Origin: Rhodanobacter glycinis
Lineage (GTDB): Bacteria; Pseudomonadota; Gammaproteobacteria; Xanthomonadales; Rhodanobacteraceae
Assembly (NCBI RefSeq): GCF_900114325.1
Contig: NZ_FOSR01000003.1
Location: forward strand, 124,001-188,000
Reading direction: 5' to 3'
DNA length: 64,000 bases
This document shows positions 27,035 through 38,022 of the stretch, one piece after another; positions within the stretch are counted from its first letter, which is position 1, and each line of letters opens with the position of its first letter. The notes under the pieces are model-generated. The model did not search any database, was not told where the DNA came from, and saw only the letters and a list, made by a program, of their open reading frames with translations. A program made the translations under genes and the position numbers.

Positions 27035-27712
27035 TCAGCGCAACGCGGCGGACAGCTTGCGCTCGAAGTCACTCTCGTTGTCGGCATCGTCGGCGAGCAG
27101 GGCCTCCACCATGGCCAGCGGTGCGCGACGCATCGGTTTCTCGTCGATGCGGTCCAGCGGCGCCTGGCGCAGGGCATCGCGGGGCAGTACGGTCAGGTCG
27201 AAGGGAAGCTCGTCCGCGGCGAACAACAATACCGGGTAGTCGTCGGTCGACTCGCGGCTGGTGCGCAGCCGTCGCATCTGCGCTTCGAACGGTACGCCGT
27301 GTTCGTGCAGGTACAGGCCGACGGCTTCGGGATCGTCGCTGAATACGTGCAGGCAGATCGCCGAGTGGGTGTCGGCGGTGCCTTCGAGCACCGCGCCGAC
27401 CAGGCGTGGTTCGAAGGCCTGCAGGAAACGCATGGCCTCCACGGCAGCCTCGCGACGTTGCTGAAGCAGCCGGGGCTGGCTTTCGGCCTGGAACAGGCGC
27501 TGGTGCTCGCGCAACGCCTGTTCGATCTCGTGGTTGCGCGGCAAGGCCTGGGTGTCGAGGATGCCCAGCCGCTCGGCGGCCTTGAGCTTGGCGCGATGGA
27601 AATCGCGGATGCCGTGCTCACTCATCAATCGCGCCGCTTCCTGGGCAATCAGTACCCGGTTGCGTTGCACGCGATCGTGCGCGTGGATGCGGTGGTGTTC
27701 GCCTCGTGCCAT
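27035..27712 (-). CDS. Conserved hypothetical protein
   Basis: I do not recognise the family with confidence. The 225-residue protein starts MARGEHHRIHAHDRVQRNRV then LIAQEAARLMSEHGIRDFHR and AKLKAAERLGI, a basic helical N-terminus. The middle RLVGAVLEGTADTHSAICLH then VFSDDPEAVGLYLHEHGVPF has the look of a minimal nucleotidyltransferase-like alpha/beta region (a Gly followed by T-A-D and an S-D-D pair), but the fit is weak. The end is acidic (ALLADDADNESDFERKL). It is monocistronic, convergent with gltA, and upstream it faces a REP palindrome. No signal peptide or membrane segment, so probably cytoplasmic. Confidence 0.75.
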   Translation of the reverse strand: MARGEHHRIHAHDRVQRNRVLIAQEAARLMSEHGIRDFHRAKLKAAERLGILDTQALPRNHEIEQALREHQRLFQAESQPRLLQQRREAAVEAMRFLQAFEPRLVGAVLEGTADTHSAICLHVFSDDPEAVGLYLHEHGVPFEAQMRRLRTSRESTDDYPVLLFAADELPFDLTVLPRDALRQAPLDRIDEKPMRRAPLAMVEALLADDADNESDFERKLSAALR

Positions 27713-27808
27713 GACGGTTCCTCCGTAGCCTGCGTCAACAGGCTACATGGAAACGTCGAACTGTGCGTGCACGGGGTGTGGCGAAAACCTGCCATCGCGT
27801 GCTTTTGT

Positions 27809-27842
27809 GCAGGAGCGCACCCTGTGCACGTGCGCTCCTGGC
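27809..27842. repeat. REP-like palindrome, short form
   Basis: CAGGAGCGCAC and GTGCGCTCCTG arms around CCTGTGCAC. It belongs to the same family as the longer palindromes at 43320, 59021 and 62687 and lies between the unknown gene and mrcA. Confidence 0.8.
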
Positions 27843-27932
27843 ACCTGGGATTTCACGAAGCAAGGAAGCCGATGGCGCCTGCCGGCTTTCTCTCGCTTCA
27901 CACTCCTCTCGACTCACTTCTCGCTCGCCGCA

Positions 27933-30473
27933 TCAGAAGATGTCATAGGCGTGCTGCTGATCCTTGTTCTGCTGCTGCGCAGCCTTGGCACGCAGCTTGT
28001 CGACATCTTCCACCTTGAAGATTTCGGACATCGCATTGGGATCGCTGGCTGTGGTCGGCAGGCCGCTGTCGCGATTGATCAGCACGGTGCTGATGCCCGG
28101 TGGCATCGCCAGGCTGTCTTCGGGCAGGCCTTTCAGTGCGGAGCCCATGTAGCTCATCCAGATCGGCAGGGCGGCCTTGGCGCCGAATTCGCCACGTCCG
28201 AGCGAGCTGAAATTGTCGAAGCCAACCCATACCGCGGTGGACAGGTCACCGTCGAAACCGACGAACCAGGCGTCGCGGTGGTCGTTGGTGGTGCCGGTCT
28301 TGCCGGCCAGGTCCGGGCGATCCAGTGCGCGGGCGGCGGAGCCGGTCCCGCGCAGGATCACGTCCTTCATCAGCGAGGTGATCAGGTAGTCGGTGCGGAT
28401 ATCCAGGACATGCGGCGCCAGTACCGGCGGATGCGTGCCGCCGCCATGGGCATCGGCAGGCAGCGGGCCCTGGTCGTCACCGGCCTCGTCGGCAGTCGTG
28501 CTGGCCGGTGCCGGGGTCGAATCGGCGCTGGCCACCACGCTGTTGGCCGGAGCAGACAGCATGTCGGCCGGCGGCGGCGCCGGTGGCGTGGGGTTGAGCA
28601 GGCGTTCTTCACAGGTGCGGCAGGCGCGCGCGGGATTGGCGATATACACCGGCTTGCCGTCGCGGTCATCGATTTCCTTGATGAAGTACGGCGTGACCAG
28701 GTAGCCGCCATTGGCGAACACCGCATAGCCGCGGGCCATGCCGATCGGCGAGACCGAGGCGGTGCCCAGCGCCAGCGACAGGTTGTCCGGCAGTGCCGCC
28801 AGCGAGAAGCCGAAGCGGGTGGCGAAGGTACGCGCGTAACCCACGCCGATCGCGTCGAGCAGGCGTACCGAGACCAGGTTCTTTGATTGCACCAAGGCTT
28901 CGCGCAGGCGCATCGGGCCGGCGAACTTGTTGTCGTCGTTGCTCGGCGTCCACAGGCCGCCGGGTCGCGACGGGTCGGGCAGGGCCAGCGGGGCGTCGTT
29001 GATGATGGAGGCCGGGGTGAAGCCGCGGTCGAACGAGGCCGAGTAGAAATACGGCTTGAAGCTGGAGCCGGGCTGGCGCGCCGCCATGGTGGCGCGGTTG
29101 AACTTGCTGCGCAGGAAGCTGAAGCCACCCACCAGCGCCTGGATCGAGCCGTCCTCGGGCCTGATCGAGGCCAGCGCGGCCTCGGCGTTGGGAATCTGGG
29201 CCAGTTCCCACTGGTCCTTGCCGTTACGCGACACGCGGATGACATCGCCGCGCGCGAGCACGTCGCTGACGGCCTTGGGCGCGACGCCGATGCGACTGTC
29301 GCTGATGTACTTGCGGGCCCAGCTCATCGCGGCCAGGTCCAGTTGCACGCTGGTGTCGTGGCCGAGGTAGACGGTGGCCGCGCTGGCAGACACTGCGGTG
29401 ACGATGGCCGGCTGCATGCCGGCGATCTCGTTGTAGCCGGCCAGCACGTGGTCCAGCTCCGCATTGGTCGGTGCGGCCGCCAGGTCCTGGTGCGCCTCGG
29501 GGCCGCGCCAGCCATGGCGACGGTCATAGGCGACCAGGCCTTTGCGCACGGCGGCCAGGGCGTCCTGCTGGCGGGTGCTTTCGACCGTGGTTTTCACCAC
29601 GTAGCCTTCGGTCAGGGCGTCGTTGCCGAACCGCTTGAGCACCTGCTGGCGCACCATTTCGGCCAGGTACGGCGCTTCCACCTGGATCGGCTGCTCATGC
29701 GGCGAGGCGTCGTCCGGGGCGGCAATGGCCTGCTGGTACTGGGCGTCGTTGATGTAGTGGTGTTCGTGCATCTGGCCCAGCACCCAGTTGCGGCGGGCCA
29801 CCAGACGCTGGGGATTGCTGACCGGGTTGACCGCCGACGGCAACTGGAAAGTGGAGGCGATCGCCGCACATTCCGGAATGGTCAGCTGGTCGAGCTTCTT
29901 GCCGTAGTAGTACTCCGCCGCGGCCGCCACGCCGTAGGCGCGGTGGCCGAGGAACATCTTGTTGAGATACAGCTCGAGGATCTGGTCCTTGGTGAACTCG
30001 TCCTCCATGCGCATCGCGGTGAACATCTCGATCAGCTTGCGCGAATACAGCTTCTGCGGGCTGAGGAAGAAGTTGCGCGCCACCTGCTGGGTGATGGTCG
30101 AGCCACCCTGCACCTTCTGGCCGCCGGCCAGGATCACATGCCAGCCGGCGCGCACGACGCTGCGCCAGTCCACGCCCGGGTGGTGGTAGAAGTCCGCATC
30201 CTCGGCCGACAGTACGGCATGCTTGAGCATGTCCGGCACCTGGCCGATGCTGACCGGGATGCGCCGGGTCTCGCCGAAGCTGGCAATCAGCTTGCCATCG
30301 GCACTGAGCACCCGCAGCGGCACCTGCATGTGATAGTCCTTCAGCACCGCCACCGAGGGCAGGCGAGGGGCGACCAGCCAGTAGGCGACGCCCACGGCAA
30401 GGGCAGCCAGCAGCAGTCCGGAAAAGCCCAGGATCAGCAGCCAGCGCAACAAACGCTTCAAAAAGGGAGTCAT
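27933..30473 (-). CDS. mrcA: Penicillin-binding protein 1A
   Basis: Bifunctional class A peptidoglycan synthase, inner-membrane anchored with a periplasmic body; 846 residues. The anchor is LLRWLLILGFSGLLLAALAV. The glycosyltransferase (GT51) domain contains SAEDADFYHHPGVDWRS, GGSTITQQVARNFFLS and YLNKMFLGHRAYGVAAAAEY. The transpeptidase has SxxK at Ser470 (ARQPGSSFKPYFYS), SKN in ALVQSKNLVSVRLLDA, and KTG at Lys725 (LAGKTGTTNDHRDAWFVGF). A Pro/Ala/Thr-rich insert follows RACRTCEERLLNPTP. Divergence from pilMNOPQ is conserved in Pseudomonas and Xanthomonas. Confidence 0.96.
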   Translation of the reverse strand: MTPFLKRLLRWLLILGFSGLLLAALAVGVAYWLVAPRLPSVAVLKDYHMQVPLRVLSADGKLIASFGETRRIPVSIGQVPDMLKHAVLSAEDADFYHHPGVDWRSVVRAGWHVILAGGQKVQGGSTITQQVARNFFLSPQKLYSRKLIEMFTAMRMEDEFTKDQILELYLNKMFLGHRAYGVAAAAEYYYGKKLDQLTIPECAAIASTFQLPSAVNPVSNPQRLVARRNWVLGQMHEHHYINDAQYQQAIAAPDDASPHEQPIQVEAPYLAEMVRQQVLKRFGNDALTEGYVVKTTVESTRQQDALAAVRKGLVAYDRRHGWRGPEAHQDLAAAPTNAELDHVLAGYNEIAGMQPAIVTAVSASAATVYLGHDTSVQLDLAAMSWARKYISDSRIGVAPKAVSDVLARGDVIRVSRNGKDQWELAQIPNAEAALASIRPEDGSIQALVGGFSFLRSKFNRATMAARQPGSSFKPYFYSASFDRGFTPASIINDAPLALPDPSRPGGLWTPSNDDNKFAGPMRLREALVQSKNLVSVRLLDAIGVGYARTFATRFGFSLAALPDNLSLALGTASVSPIGMARGYAVFANGGYLVTPYFIKEIDDRDGKPVYIANPARACRTCEERLLNPTPPAPPPADMLSAPANSVVASADSTPAPASTTADEAGDDQGPLPADAHGGGTHPPVLAPHVLDIRTDYLITSLMKDVILRGTGSAARALDRPDLAGKTGTTNDHRDAWFVGFDGDLSTAVWVGFDNFSSLGRGEFGAKAALPIWMSYMGSALKGLPEDSLAMPPGISTVLINRDSGLPTTASDPNAMSEIFKVEDVDKLRAKAAQQQNKDQQHAYDIF

Positions 30474-30631
30474 GTGGATGTAGCGAGACCTGAGTCAAAA
30501 CACGCCAGAGTATAGATGTAGCAGTATCCACTACCGGAACGGCGAAGACGTGGATCCAGGTCCGATGCCGCAAAGCGCGATAGCTCAAATGTGCAGACCA
30601 TCACGTCAAAAAGTCGAGAAAGATCGCGTAG

Positions 30632-31779
<1,148 letters not shown>

Positions 31780-31780
<1 letters not shown>

Positions 31781-32538
31781 TGGCACATATCAACCTACTT
31801 CCGTGGCGCGCCGAGCGCCGCAAGCAGCGCGAACGCGAGTTTTTCATGCAGCTGGGAGCGGCCTTCGTGGTCGGCATCCTGTGCGTGCTGGTGTGGTCGT
31901 TCTGGATGGGCATGCGCATCGACAACCAGAACGAGCGCAACACCTACCTGCAAGGCGAGATCAAGCAGGTGGACGTGAAGATCGCCAAGATCAATGACCT
32001 CGAGAAGGTGCGTTCACGGCTGCTGGCGCGCAAGCAGATCATCGAGCAACTGCAGGCCAACCGCTCGCAGATGGTGCATCTGTTCGACGAACTGGTGAAG
32101 ACCATCCCGACCAGCGCGCGCCTCACCGAGCTCAAGCAGAACGGCCAGTCGATGACGCTGAGTGGCGTGGCCCAATCCAATGCCAGCGTGGCCGATTACA
32201 TGCGCAACATCGAGGCATCGCCCTGGATGGGGCAGGCCGACCTGAGCAAGACCGAAAACACGCACGACTCCTCGCGCATGCCCTACAGCTTCGGATTGCG
32301 TGTCGCGCTGAGCCGGCCGAAGCAGGACAAGTCCACGGACGCCGCTGCCGATCAGAAGGTGGCCGCCAAGTCCGCAGCCACGGCACCGGTCGCACCGGCG
32401 CCAGTGAAGGCTGCGGCTACACCGGCCAAGGCGAGCCCGGGTGCTTCCGGCAAGCCGTCGATCTCGGTGACGCCCGTCGAGTCGGGCAAACCCGCGCCTC
32501 CCGCCCATAACGCTGCCGTCAAGGGAGGGGTCAAGTAA
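31780..32538 (+). CDS. pilN: Type IV pilus alignment protein PilN
   Basis: Inner-membrane protein of the pilus alignment complex. MAHINLLPWRAERRKQRERE holds the PilM-binding INLLPWR motif, followed by one membrane helix (LGAAFVVGILCVLVWSFWMG) and a periplasmic coiled coil. The 252-residue length is longer than usual because of an Ala/Pro/Lys-rich tail (KVAAKSAATAPVAPAPVKAA). It heterodimerises with PilO. Adjacent genes overlap by one base on each side. Confidence 0.94.
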
Positions 32539-33209
32539 TGAAATTCTTCGACGACCTGCGCAACCTCGACCGCAACAACATTGGTGGCTGGCCGAAATCG
32601 GTCAAGGTTTTCTTCACGGTGCTGGTGTTTGCCGTGATCGTGTTCTTCGGCTGGTACCTGCATGTCAGCAACCAGCAGGACAGCCTGACCTCGCTGATGG
32701 GCAAGGAGGTCCAGCTCAAGCAGGAGTTTGCCCAGAAGCAGGCCAAGGCGGTCAATCTCGAGGCGCTGCAGCAGCAGCTCGACGAGATGAAGGACATGCT
32801 GCGCCAGTTGCTGCGCCAGTTGCCCAGCAAGACCGAAATGCCCGAGCTGCTGGTGGATGTTTCCCAGGCTGCGCTGTCCGCGGGCCTGGAAACCGAGCTG
32901 TTCCAGCCGGGCTCGGAAACACCCAAGGATTTCTATGCCGAGCAGCCGATCAAGCTCAAGATGATCGGTACCTATCACCAGTTCGGCACCTTCATCAGCG
33001 ACGTGGCCTCGTTGCCGCGCGTGGTGATCCTGACCATGCATGACGTCTCGCTGACGCCACTGCATGCGCCGGCCAAGGGTGCCGAGCCGGCAGCCAATGA
33101 GCAGTTGGTGTTGCAGGGCACGGTGAAGACTTACCGCTATCTCGACGACAGCGAAACCAGCGAGGCCGACAAGAAACCGGCGCACGGCAAGGCGAGGGGG
33201 CGGAAATGA
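32538..33209 (+). CDS. pilO: Type IV pilus alignment protein PilO
   Basis: Partner of PilN in the inner-membrane alignment complex. The 223-residue protein has a short cytoplasmic start (MKFFDDLRNLDRNNIGGWPK), one membrane helix (FFTVLVFAVIVFFGWYLHV), a coiled coil (AKAVNLEALQQQLDEMKDML) and a ferredoxin-like C-terminal domain (KLKMIGTYHQFGTFISDVAS). It overlaps pilP by four bases. Confidence 0.94.
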   Translation: MKFFDDLRNLDRNNIGGWPKSVKVFFTVLVFAVIVFFGWYLHVSNQQDSLTSLMGKEVQLKQEFAQKQAKAVNLEALQQQLDEMKDMLRQLLRQLPSKTEMPELLVDVSQAALSAGLETELFQPGSETPKDFYAEQPIKLKMIGTYHQFGTFISDVASLPRVVILTMHDVSLTPLHAPAKGAEPAANEQLVLQGTVKTYRYLDDSETSEADKKPAHGKARGRK

Positions 33210-33745
33210 ACATCATCGCTGCCATCAAACCTGCCCGCCTGGCGCGCGTCTCGCTGATGCTCGGTGCGGCCCTCGTGCTCGGTGGTTGTACCCGCGGCAT
33301 GTCGGACCTGCGTGCCTGGGTGGCTCACGAGAAATCCCTCAAGGGCGCGCCGATCCCGCCGTTGCCGGTAATCAAGACGTTCGAGACCTTCACCTACAAG
33401 GATCAAGGCCGCCGCGACCCGTTCAGCCCGAGCCCGACCGAAGCGCAGTCCAGCAACAACTCCGGGCCGCGGCCCGACCAGAATCGCGCCAAGCAGCCGC
33501 TGGAGATGTTCGCGCTGGACAGCCTGAAGATGGTCGGCACGATCGGTACCGGCACGCACATCCAGGCGCTGATCAAGGACCCGGGTGGCGTGATCCATCG
33601 CGTCACCGACAACGAATACATGGGCCAGAACTATGGTCGGGTCACTGATGTGGCACCGGATCACGTCGACCTGGTCGAACTGGTTCCCAACGGCAATGGT
33701 GGCTGGATGGAACGTCCTGCCAGCATCGCGCTCGGCGAGAAATAG
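33206..33745 (+). CDS. pilP: Type IV pilus lipoprotein PilP
   Basis: Inner-membrane lipoprotein connecting PilNO to the PilQ secretin. The lipobox LGAALVLGGCTRG gives Cys28. FETFTYKDQGRRDPFSPSPT and LEMFALDSLKMVGTIGTGTH, then GVIHRVTDNEYMGQNYGRVT, are the conserved PilP homology domain. 179 residues. It shares ATGA with pilO and lies 20 bases before pilQ. Confidence 0.94.
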   Translation: MNIIAAIKPARLARVSLMLGAALVLGGCTRGMSDLRAWVAHEKSLKGAPIPPLPVIKTFETFTYKDQGRRDPFSPSPTEAQSSNNSGPRPDQNRAKQPLEMFALDSLKMVGTIGTGTHIQALIKDPGGVIHRVTDNEYMGQNYGRVTDVAPDHVDLVELVPNGNGGWMERPASIALGEK

Positions 33746-33764
33746 GATTACAGGGGCTGATGCA

Positions 33765-35948
33765 ATGACCAATTCAATCCACTCTGTCCGGAGCCCTGCC
33801 ATGCGCCTCGCAAGCCGTTGCCTGATGGTGGGCCTGCTGATCGGTGGCGCCGCATGGGCGACTGACGCGACAGCAGCAACCACGCTGAAGGACATCCACG
33901 CCGAAACGCTCCCGGGCGGTCGCGTGGCACTTCACCTCGATTTCGCCAACGGCCCGGTGCCGCAGCCGCGGATCTTCACCACCGACGATCCGCCGCGCAT
34001 CGCGGTCGACCTGCCGGACACGGTGAACGGCGCCGCACGTCATACCGATGTCGGCGTAGGTTCCACCTCGGGCGTTACGGCCGTTTCCGCCGGTGGTCGC
34101 ACCCGCGTACTGGTGGAGCTGATGCGCAGCTCGACCTACCTGACCAAGGTCGAGGGTGACAGCCTGATCCTGACCGTCAACAACGGCTCCGCCGCGGACG
34201 CGGTCCCCTCGACGGCCAATATCGATCCATCCAAGGCGCTGCCTTCGGCGATGGACGGCCCGGCCGTGACCAACATCGACTTCCGCCGTGGCGCGAACGG
34301 TGCCGGCCGCGTGCTGATCAACTTTGCCGGCCCTGGTGCGCATGCCAACATGCGCCGCGAAGGCGACCGGGTTCTGGTCGATCTCGATCACGTGAACCTG
34401 CCGGCCAGCCAGGCCCAGCGCCTGAGCGTGCTCGACTTCGCCACGCCGGTGCAGTCCATCGCCACGCGGGCCACTCCCGGCGGTGCACATATGGAGATCG
34501 CGTTCAAGGGGGCGGTGGATACCTCGTCCTACCAGACCGGTAACCAGTACGTGGTTGAAATCGCACCGAAGAAGGTGGACCCCCGGGCGGAAGCGGCGGC
34601 CAAGGGCGATTTGCAGCCTGTCTATACCGGCAATCGCGTGACCTTCAATTTCCAGGACATCCCGGTGCGTTCGGCGCTGCAGCTGCTCGCCGATGTTTCC
34701 GGCCTCAACCTGGTCGCCTCCGATTCCGTGGGCGGCAGCGTCACCCTGCGGCTGGTCAATGTGCCATGGGACCAGGCACTGGACGTGATCCTGCGCGCCA
34801 AGGGCCTGGACAAGCGTCGCGACGGCAACGTGATCTGGATCGCCCCGCAGAAGGAACTGGCCGACTACGAGCAGAGCGTGGCCGAGGCCCGCATGAAGGC
34901 CCAGGACAACGCGCCGCTGATCACCAGCTTCATTCCGATCAGTTATGGCAAGGCGTCCGAGATCGCCAAATTGCTGACTACGGGCGCCAAGCAAGGTAAC
35001 GGCGGCGGTGGCAGTGGCGGTGCAAACACCAGTCGCGGCTTCCTGTCTCCGCGGGGCAGCGTGTCCTTCGACCAGCGCACCAATACGCTGTTGCTCAACG
35101 ACACCGCCGAGAAGACGGCCGATATTCGCAAGCTGGTTGCGGAGCTGGACAAGCCGGTACGGCAGGTGCTGATCGAATCGCGCATCGTGATCGCCACGGA
35201 CAGCTTCGAGCGCGATCTGGGTGTGAAGTGGGGCGCCAGTGGGCAGAGAACCAATCCCAGTGGCCAGGTACTGCAGATTGGTGGCCCGCTTGCCAGCACG
35301 ACGACGGGTACCAGCACGGGTAGTAGTACCACCAGCCCCAGCGGTCTCAATGTAAACCTCCCGGTCACTTCACCGGCAGGCGCAGTCGGCCTCGCCATCC
35401 TGGGCAAGAACTACGCGCTGGATCTGGAACTCTCCGCAGCGCAGACCGAAGGTCGTGGCGAGGTCATCTCCAGCCCGCGCGTGATCACCGCCAACCAGCA
35501 GGAAGCGGATATCCGCCAGGGTCAGGAAATCGGCTACGTCACCTATCAGGGCGGTGTCGGCGGTTCCGGTACACCGACCGCCTCGGTGCAGTTCAAGGAT
35601 GCGGTACTGGAGCTGAAGGTGACGCCGACGATCACCGCTGATAACCGGATCTATCTTGCGATCAACGTAAAGAAAGATGCACTGAACAAGATGGTGACTA
35701 CCCCGAATGGCCAGGTACCGTTGATCGACACGCGCTCGGTGAATACGTCGGCTCTGGTCGACAACGGTCAGACCGTGGTGCTCGGTGGTATCTACGAGAT
35801 CACCAAGAACGACTCGGTGGTCAAGGTGCCGGGTCTGGGTGATATCCCGATTCTGGGTACATTGTTCCGCCAGACCACGCGCACGAACAACAAGGCCGAA
35901 CTGCTGATCTTCGTGACGCCGCGCATCTTGAACGACAACCTGCAATAA
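33765..35948 (+). CDS. pilQ: Type IV pilus secretin PilQ
   Basis: Outer-membrane channel through which the pilus passes. From ATG 33765 it has 727 residues; ATG 33801 with GGAG spacing is an equally good start. A signal peptide (CLMVGLLIGGAAWATDATAA) is followed by two AMIN domains that bind peptidoglycan (LKDIHAETLPGGRVALHLDF and TNIDFRRGANGAGRVLINFA). Then come an N0 domain (NFQDIPVRSALQLLADVSG), N1 with a Gly/Ser-rich loop, and the secretin core (LDLELSAAQTEGRGEVISSP then TANQQEADIRQGQEIGY) ending with VPGLGDIPILGTLFRQTT. It ends the pilMNOPQ operon. Confidence 0.96.
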   Translation: MTNSIHSVRSPAMRLASRCLMVGLLIGGAAWATDATAATTLKDIHAETLPGGRVALHLDFANGPVPQPRIFTTDDPPRIAVDLPDTVNGAARHTDVGVGSTSGVTAVSAGGRTRVLVELMRSSTYLTKVEGDSLILTVNNGSAADAVPSTANIDPSKALPSAMDGPAVTNIDFRRGANGAGRVLINFAGPGAHANMRREGDRVLVDLDHVNLPASQAQRLSVLDFATPVQSIATRATPGGAHMEIAFKGAVDTSSYQTGNQYVVEIAPKKVDPRAEAAAKGDLQPVYTGNRVTFNFQDIPVRSALQLLADVSGLNLVASDSVGGSVTLRLVNVPWDQALDVILRAKGLDKRRDGNVIWIAPQKELADYEQSVAEARMKAQDNAPLITSFIPISYGKASEIAKLLTTGAKQGNGGGGSGGANTSRGFLSPRGSVSFDQRTNTLLLNDTAEKTADIRKLVAELDKPVRQVLIESRIVIATDSFERDLGVKWGASGQRTNPSGQVLQIGGPLASTTTGTSTGSSTTSPSGLNVNLPVTSPAGAVGLAILGKNYALDLELSAAQTEGRGEVISSPRVITANQQEADIRQGQEIGYVTYQGGVGGSGTPTASVQFKDAVLELKVTPTITADNRIYLAINVKKDALNKMVTTPNGQVPLIDTRSVNTSALVDNGQTVVLGGIYEITKNDSVVKVPGLGDIPILGTLFRQTTRTNNKAELLIFVTPRILNDNLQ

Positions 35949-35966
35949 GACGTCACACGTGTAGCC

Positions 35967-35999
35967 AAAGGGGCGGCCAATCGGTCGCCCCTTTCGTTT
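35967..35999 (+). terminator. Terminator after pilQ
   Basis: AAAGGGGCG and CGCCCCTTT arms around a 10-base loop, 19 bases after the pilQ stop; the T tract is short and interrupted (CTTTCGTTTG). Confidence 0.7.
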
Positions 36000-36073
36000 G
36001 CGGGCGAGCTCGGATGTGCGGCGTGCCGTCGCATGGCAAACTTTCGCGCCTGTTCGTGGTCAATGACGGCACC

Positions 36074-37093
36074 ATGCAGAACAACGGATACCCCATGATG
36101 GACATGCCCCAGGGCCAGCCGGCCGACTCCTTGCAGTCATCGTTCGCGCGATTGCGCGAGGAGTTGCAACAAGGCGTCATCGGCCAGCCGCACCTGATCG
36201 ACTGCCTGCTGGTAGCGCTGCTGGCCGATGGCCATCTGCTGCTGGAAGGTGCGCCGGGCCTGGCCAAGACCACGGCGGTGAAGGCGCTGGCGGAGCGCAT
36301 CAAGGCCGATTTCCACCGCGTGCAGTTCACGCCGGACCTGTTGCCGGCCGACCTCACCGGCACCGACATCTTTCGCCCGCAGTCGGGCAGTTTCGAGTTC
36401 GAGCGTGGTCCGCTGTTCCACAACATCGTGCTGGCCGACGAAATCAATCGCGCGCCCGCCAAGGTGCAGTCGGCGCTGCTGGAGGCGATGGCCGAGCGGC
36501 AAATCACCGTGGGTCGCAGCACCTGGCCGTTGCCCGATCTGTTCATGGTGATGGCCACGCAGAATCCGATCGAGCAGGAAGGCACGTTCGCGTTGCCTGA
36601 AGCCCAGCTCGACCGCTTCGTGATGCATGTGCGCATCGATTATCCCGATGCTGCGTCCGAGCTGGCGATCCTGCGCCTGGCCCGCGAGCAGGCACGCCAG
36701 CAGATGCATCCTCATGCCGCGCCGAAGGCCGTGCTCAGCCAGGCCGATGTGTTCGCTGCGCGCGAAGCGGCGTTGGCCGTGCACATGGCGCCAGCCCTGG
36801 AGGAATACATCGCGCAACTGGTGCTGGCCAGTCGCGATGCCGGCCGCTACGGGCCGGAGCTGAAACGCTGGATTGCCTGGGGTGCCAGTCCGCGCGCCAC
36901 CATCGCGCTGGATCGCTGTGCCCGTGCCCATGCGTGGCTGGCCGGGCGCGATTTCGTGTTGCCGGATGATGTGCACGCGATTACTCACGAGGTGCTGCGC
37001 CATCGCGTGCTGCTCAGCTACGAGGCCGAGGCCGAAGGCGTGCGCAGCGACCAGGTCATCGCCCGTCTGCTGGATCTCGTCCCATTGCCATGA
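36074..37093 (+). CDS. MoxR-family AAA+ ATPase
   Basis: AAA+ chaperone-like ATPase that works with VWA-domain proteins. The 339-residue protein (ATG 36074; 36095 is possible) has Walker A LLLEGAPGLAKTTAVKALAE, RVQFTPDLLPADLTGTDIFR, Walker B NIVLADEINRAPAKVQSALL then EAMAERQITVG, and sensor 1 ATQNPIEQEGTFALPEAQLD. It heads a six-gene block MoxR-DUF58-DUF4381-VWA-VWA/TPR-BatD with four-to-eight-base overlaps, the classic Bat (Bacteroides aerotolerance-like) arrangement also common in proteobacteria, associated with envelope or oxidative stress tolerance. Confidence 0.94.
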   Translation: MQNNGYPMMDMPQGQPADSLQSSFARLREELQQGVIGQPHLIDCLLVALLADGHLLLEGAPGLAKTTAVKALAERIKADFHRVQFTPDLLPADLTGTDIFRPQSGSFEFERGPLFHNIVLADEINRAPAKVQSALLEAMAERQITVGRSTWPLPDLFMVMATQNPIEQEGTFALPEAQLDRFVMHVRIDYPDAASELAILRLAREQARQQMHPHAAPKAVLSQADVFAAREAALAVHMAPALEEYIAQLVLASRDAGRYGPELKRWIAWGASPRATIALDRCARAHAWLAGRDFVLPDDVHAITHEVLRHRVLLSYEAEAEGVRSDQVIARLLDLVPLP

Positions 37094-38022
37094 GTGCCGT
37101 GCCGTCACAGCCGCCAGTCGGCGATGGCCGCACGCGGGTCAACCTGGATGAACTGATCGGCCTGCGTGCCCGCGTGGCGCGTTCCGCGCTGGTGCCGACC
37201 GAGAGTCATGCCGCCCGCGCCGGCCAGCAATCCAGCCGACTCTACGGACGCGGCATGGATTACGCCGAATCACGGGCCTACCAGCCCGGCGACGACGTGC
37301 GCCGGCTCGACTGGCGACTTACCGCGCGCAGCGGCAAATTGCACACCAAGCTGTTCCAGGAAGAGCGCGAAGGCCGCCTGCTGATCGTGCTGGACCAGCA
37401 CGCCGGCATGCGTTTCGGTACCCGTGCTCGCTTCAAATCGGTGCAGGCCGCGCGCGTGGCAGCGCTGGCCGCATGGCATGCGGTACGTGCCGGCGAGCGG
37501 GTCGGCTTGATGGCTTTCGGCGGGCGCCAGCACGTGCTGCAACCGCGCGGCAGCGTGCGCGGCGCGCTGGCTGCATGTGGCGCGCTGGCCGAATGGGATG
37601 GCCAGCCAGATGACGCTGGTGAATCGCTGTCTGCAGCCCTGCAACGGGTACGGCGACTGCAACACGGTGCCAGCCGCGTCCTGCTGATCAGCGACGGCTG
37701 GAGTTGCGACGAAGCCGCGCGTGGCCGCTTGCTGGATATGCGGCGGCATGCCGCCGTCTACGTGATGGTGGTGGCGGATGCCCTGGAGCTGGCGTTGCCG
37801 GCTCCGGGGCGTTATCCCCTCGAACATGCCGGCGAGCAACGCGAGGTGCTGCTGCTCGCCGAACGCGAAAGGCGCGATTTCCAGGCCAGCCTCGGCGCGG
37901 GTCAGGCATGGCTGCAAAGCGTGGCGCGTTCGCTGGCCTTGCCGCTGCAATGTATCGATACCGCGGCCGATCCGGTCGATGCCGTGGCGACCTTGCTGCG
38001 GACCCGTGGAGGTCGGCGATGA
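37090..38022 (+). CDS. DUF58 domain protein
   Basis: A 310-residue protein with the DUF58 signature GRGMDYAESRAYQPGDDVRR then LDWRLTARSGKLHTKLF. A VWA-like fold follows, with LLIVLDQHAGMRFGTRARFK in which the usual DxSxS site reads D-Q-H-A-G, so metal binding is unlikely. RVLLISDGWSCDEAARGRLL is the second strand. Standard partner of MoxR ATPases; exact function unknown. ATGA overlaps on both sides. Confidence 0.92.
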   Translation: MSAVPSQPPVGDGRTRVNLDELIGLRARVARSALVPTESHAARAGQQSSRLYGRGMDYAESRAYQPGDDVRRLDWRLTARSGKLHTKLFQEEREGRLLIVLDQHAGMRFGTRARFKSVQAARVAALAAWHAVRAGERVGLMAFGGRQHVLQPRGSVRGALAACGALAEWDGQPDDAGESLSAALQRVRRLQHGASRVLLISDGWSCDEAARGRLLDMRRHAAVYVMVVADALELALPAPGRYPLEHAGEQREVLLLAERERRDFQASLGAGQAWLQSVARSLALPLQCIDTAADPVDAVATLLRTRGGRR

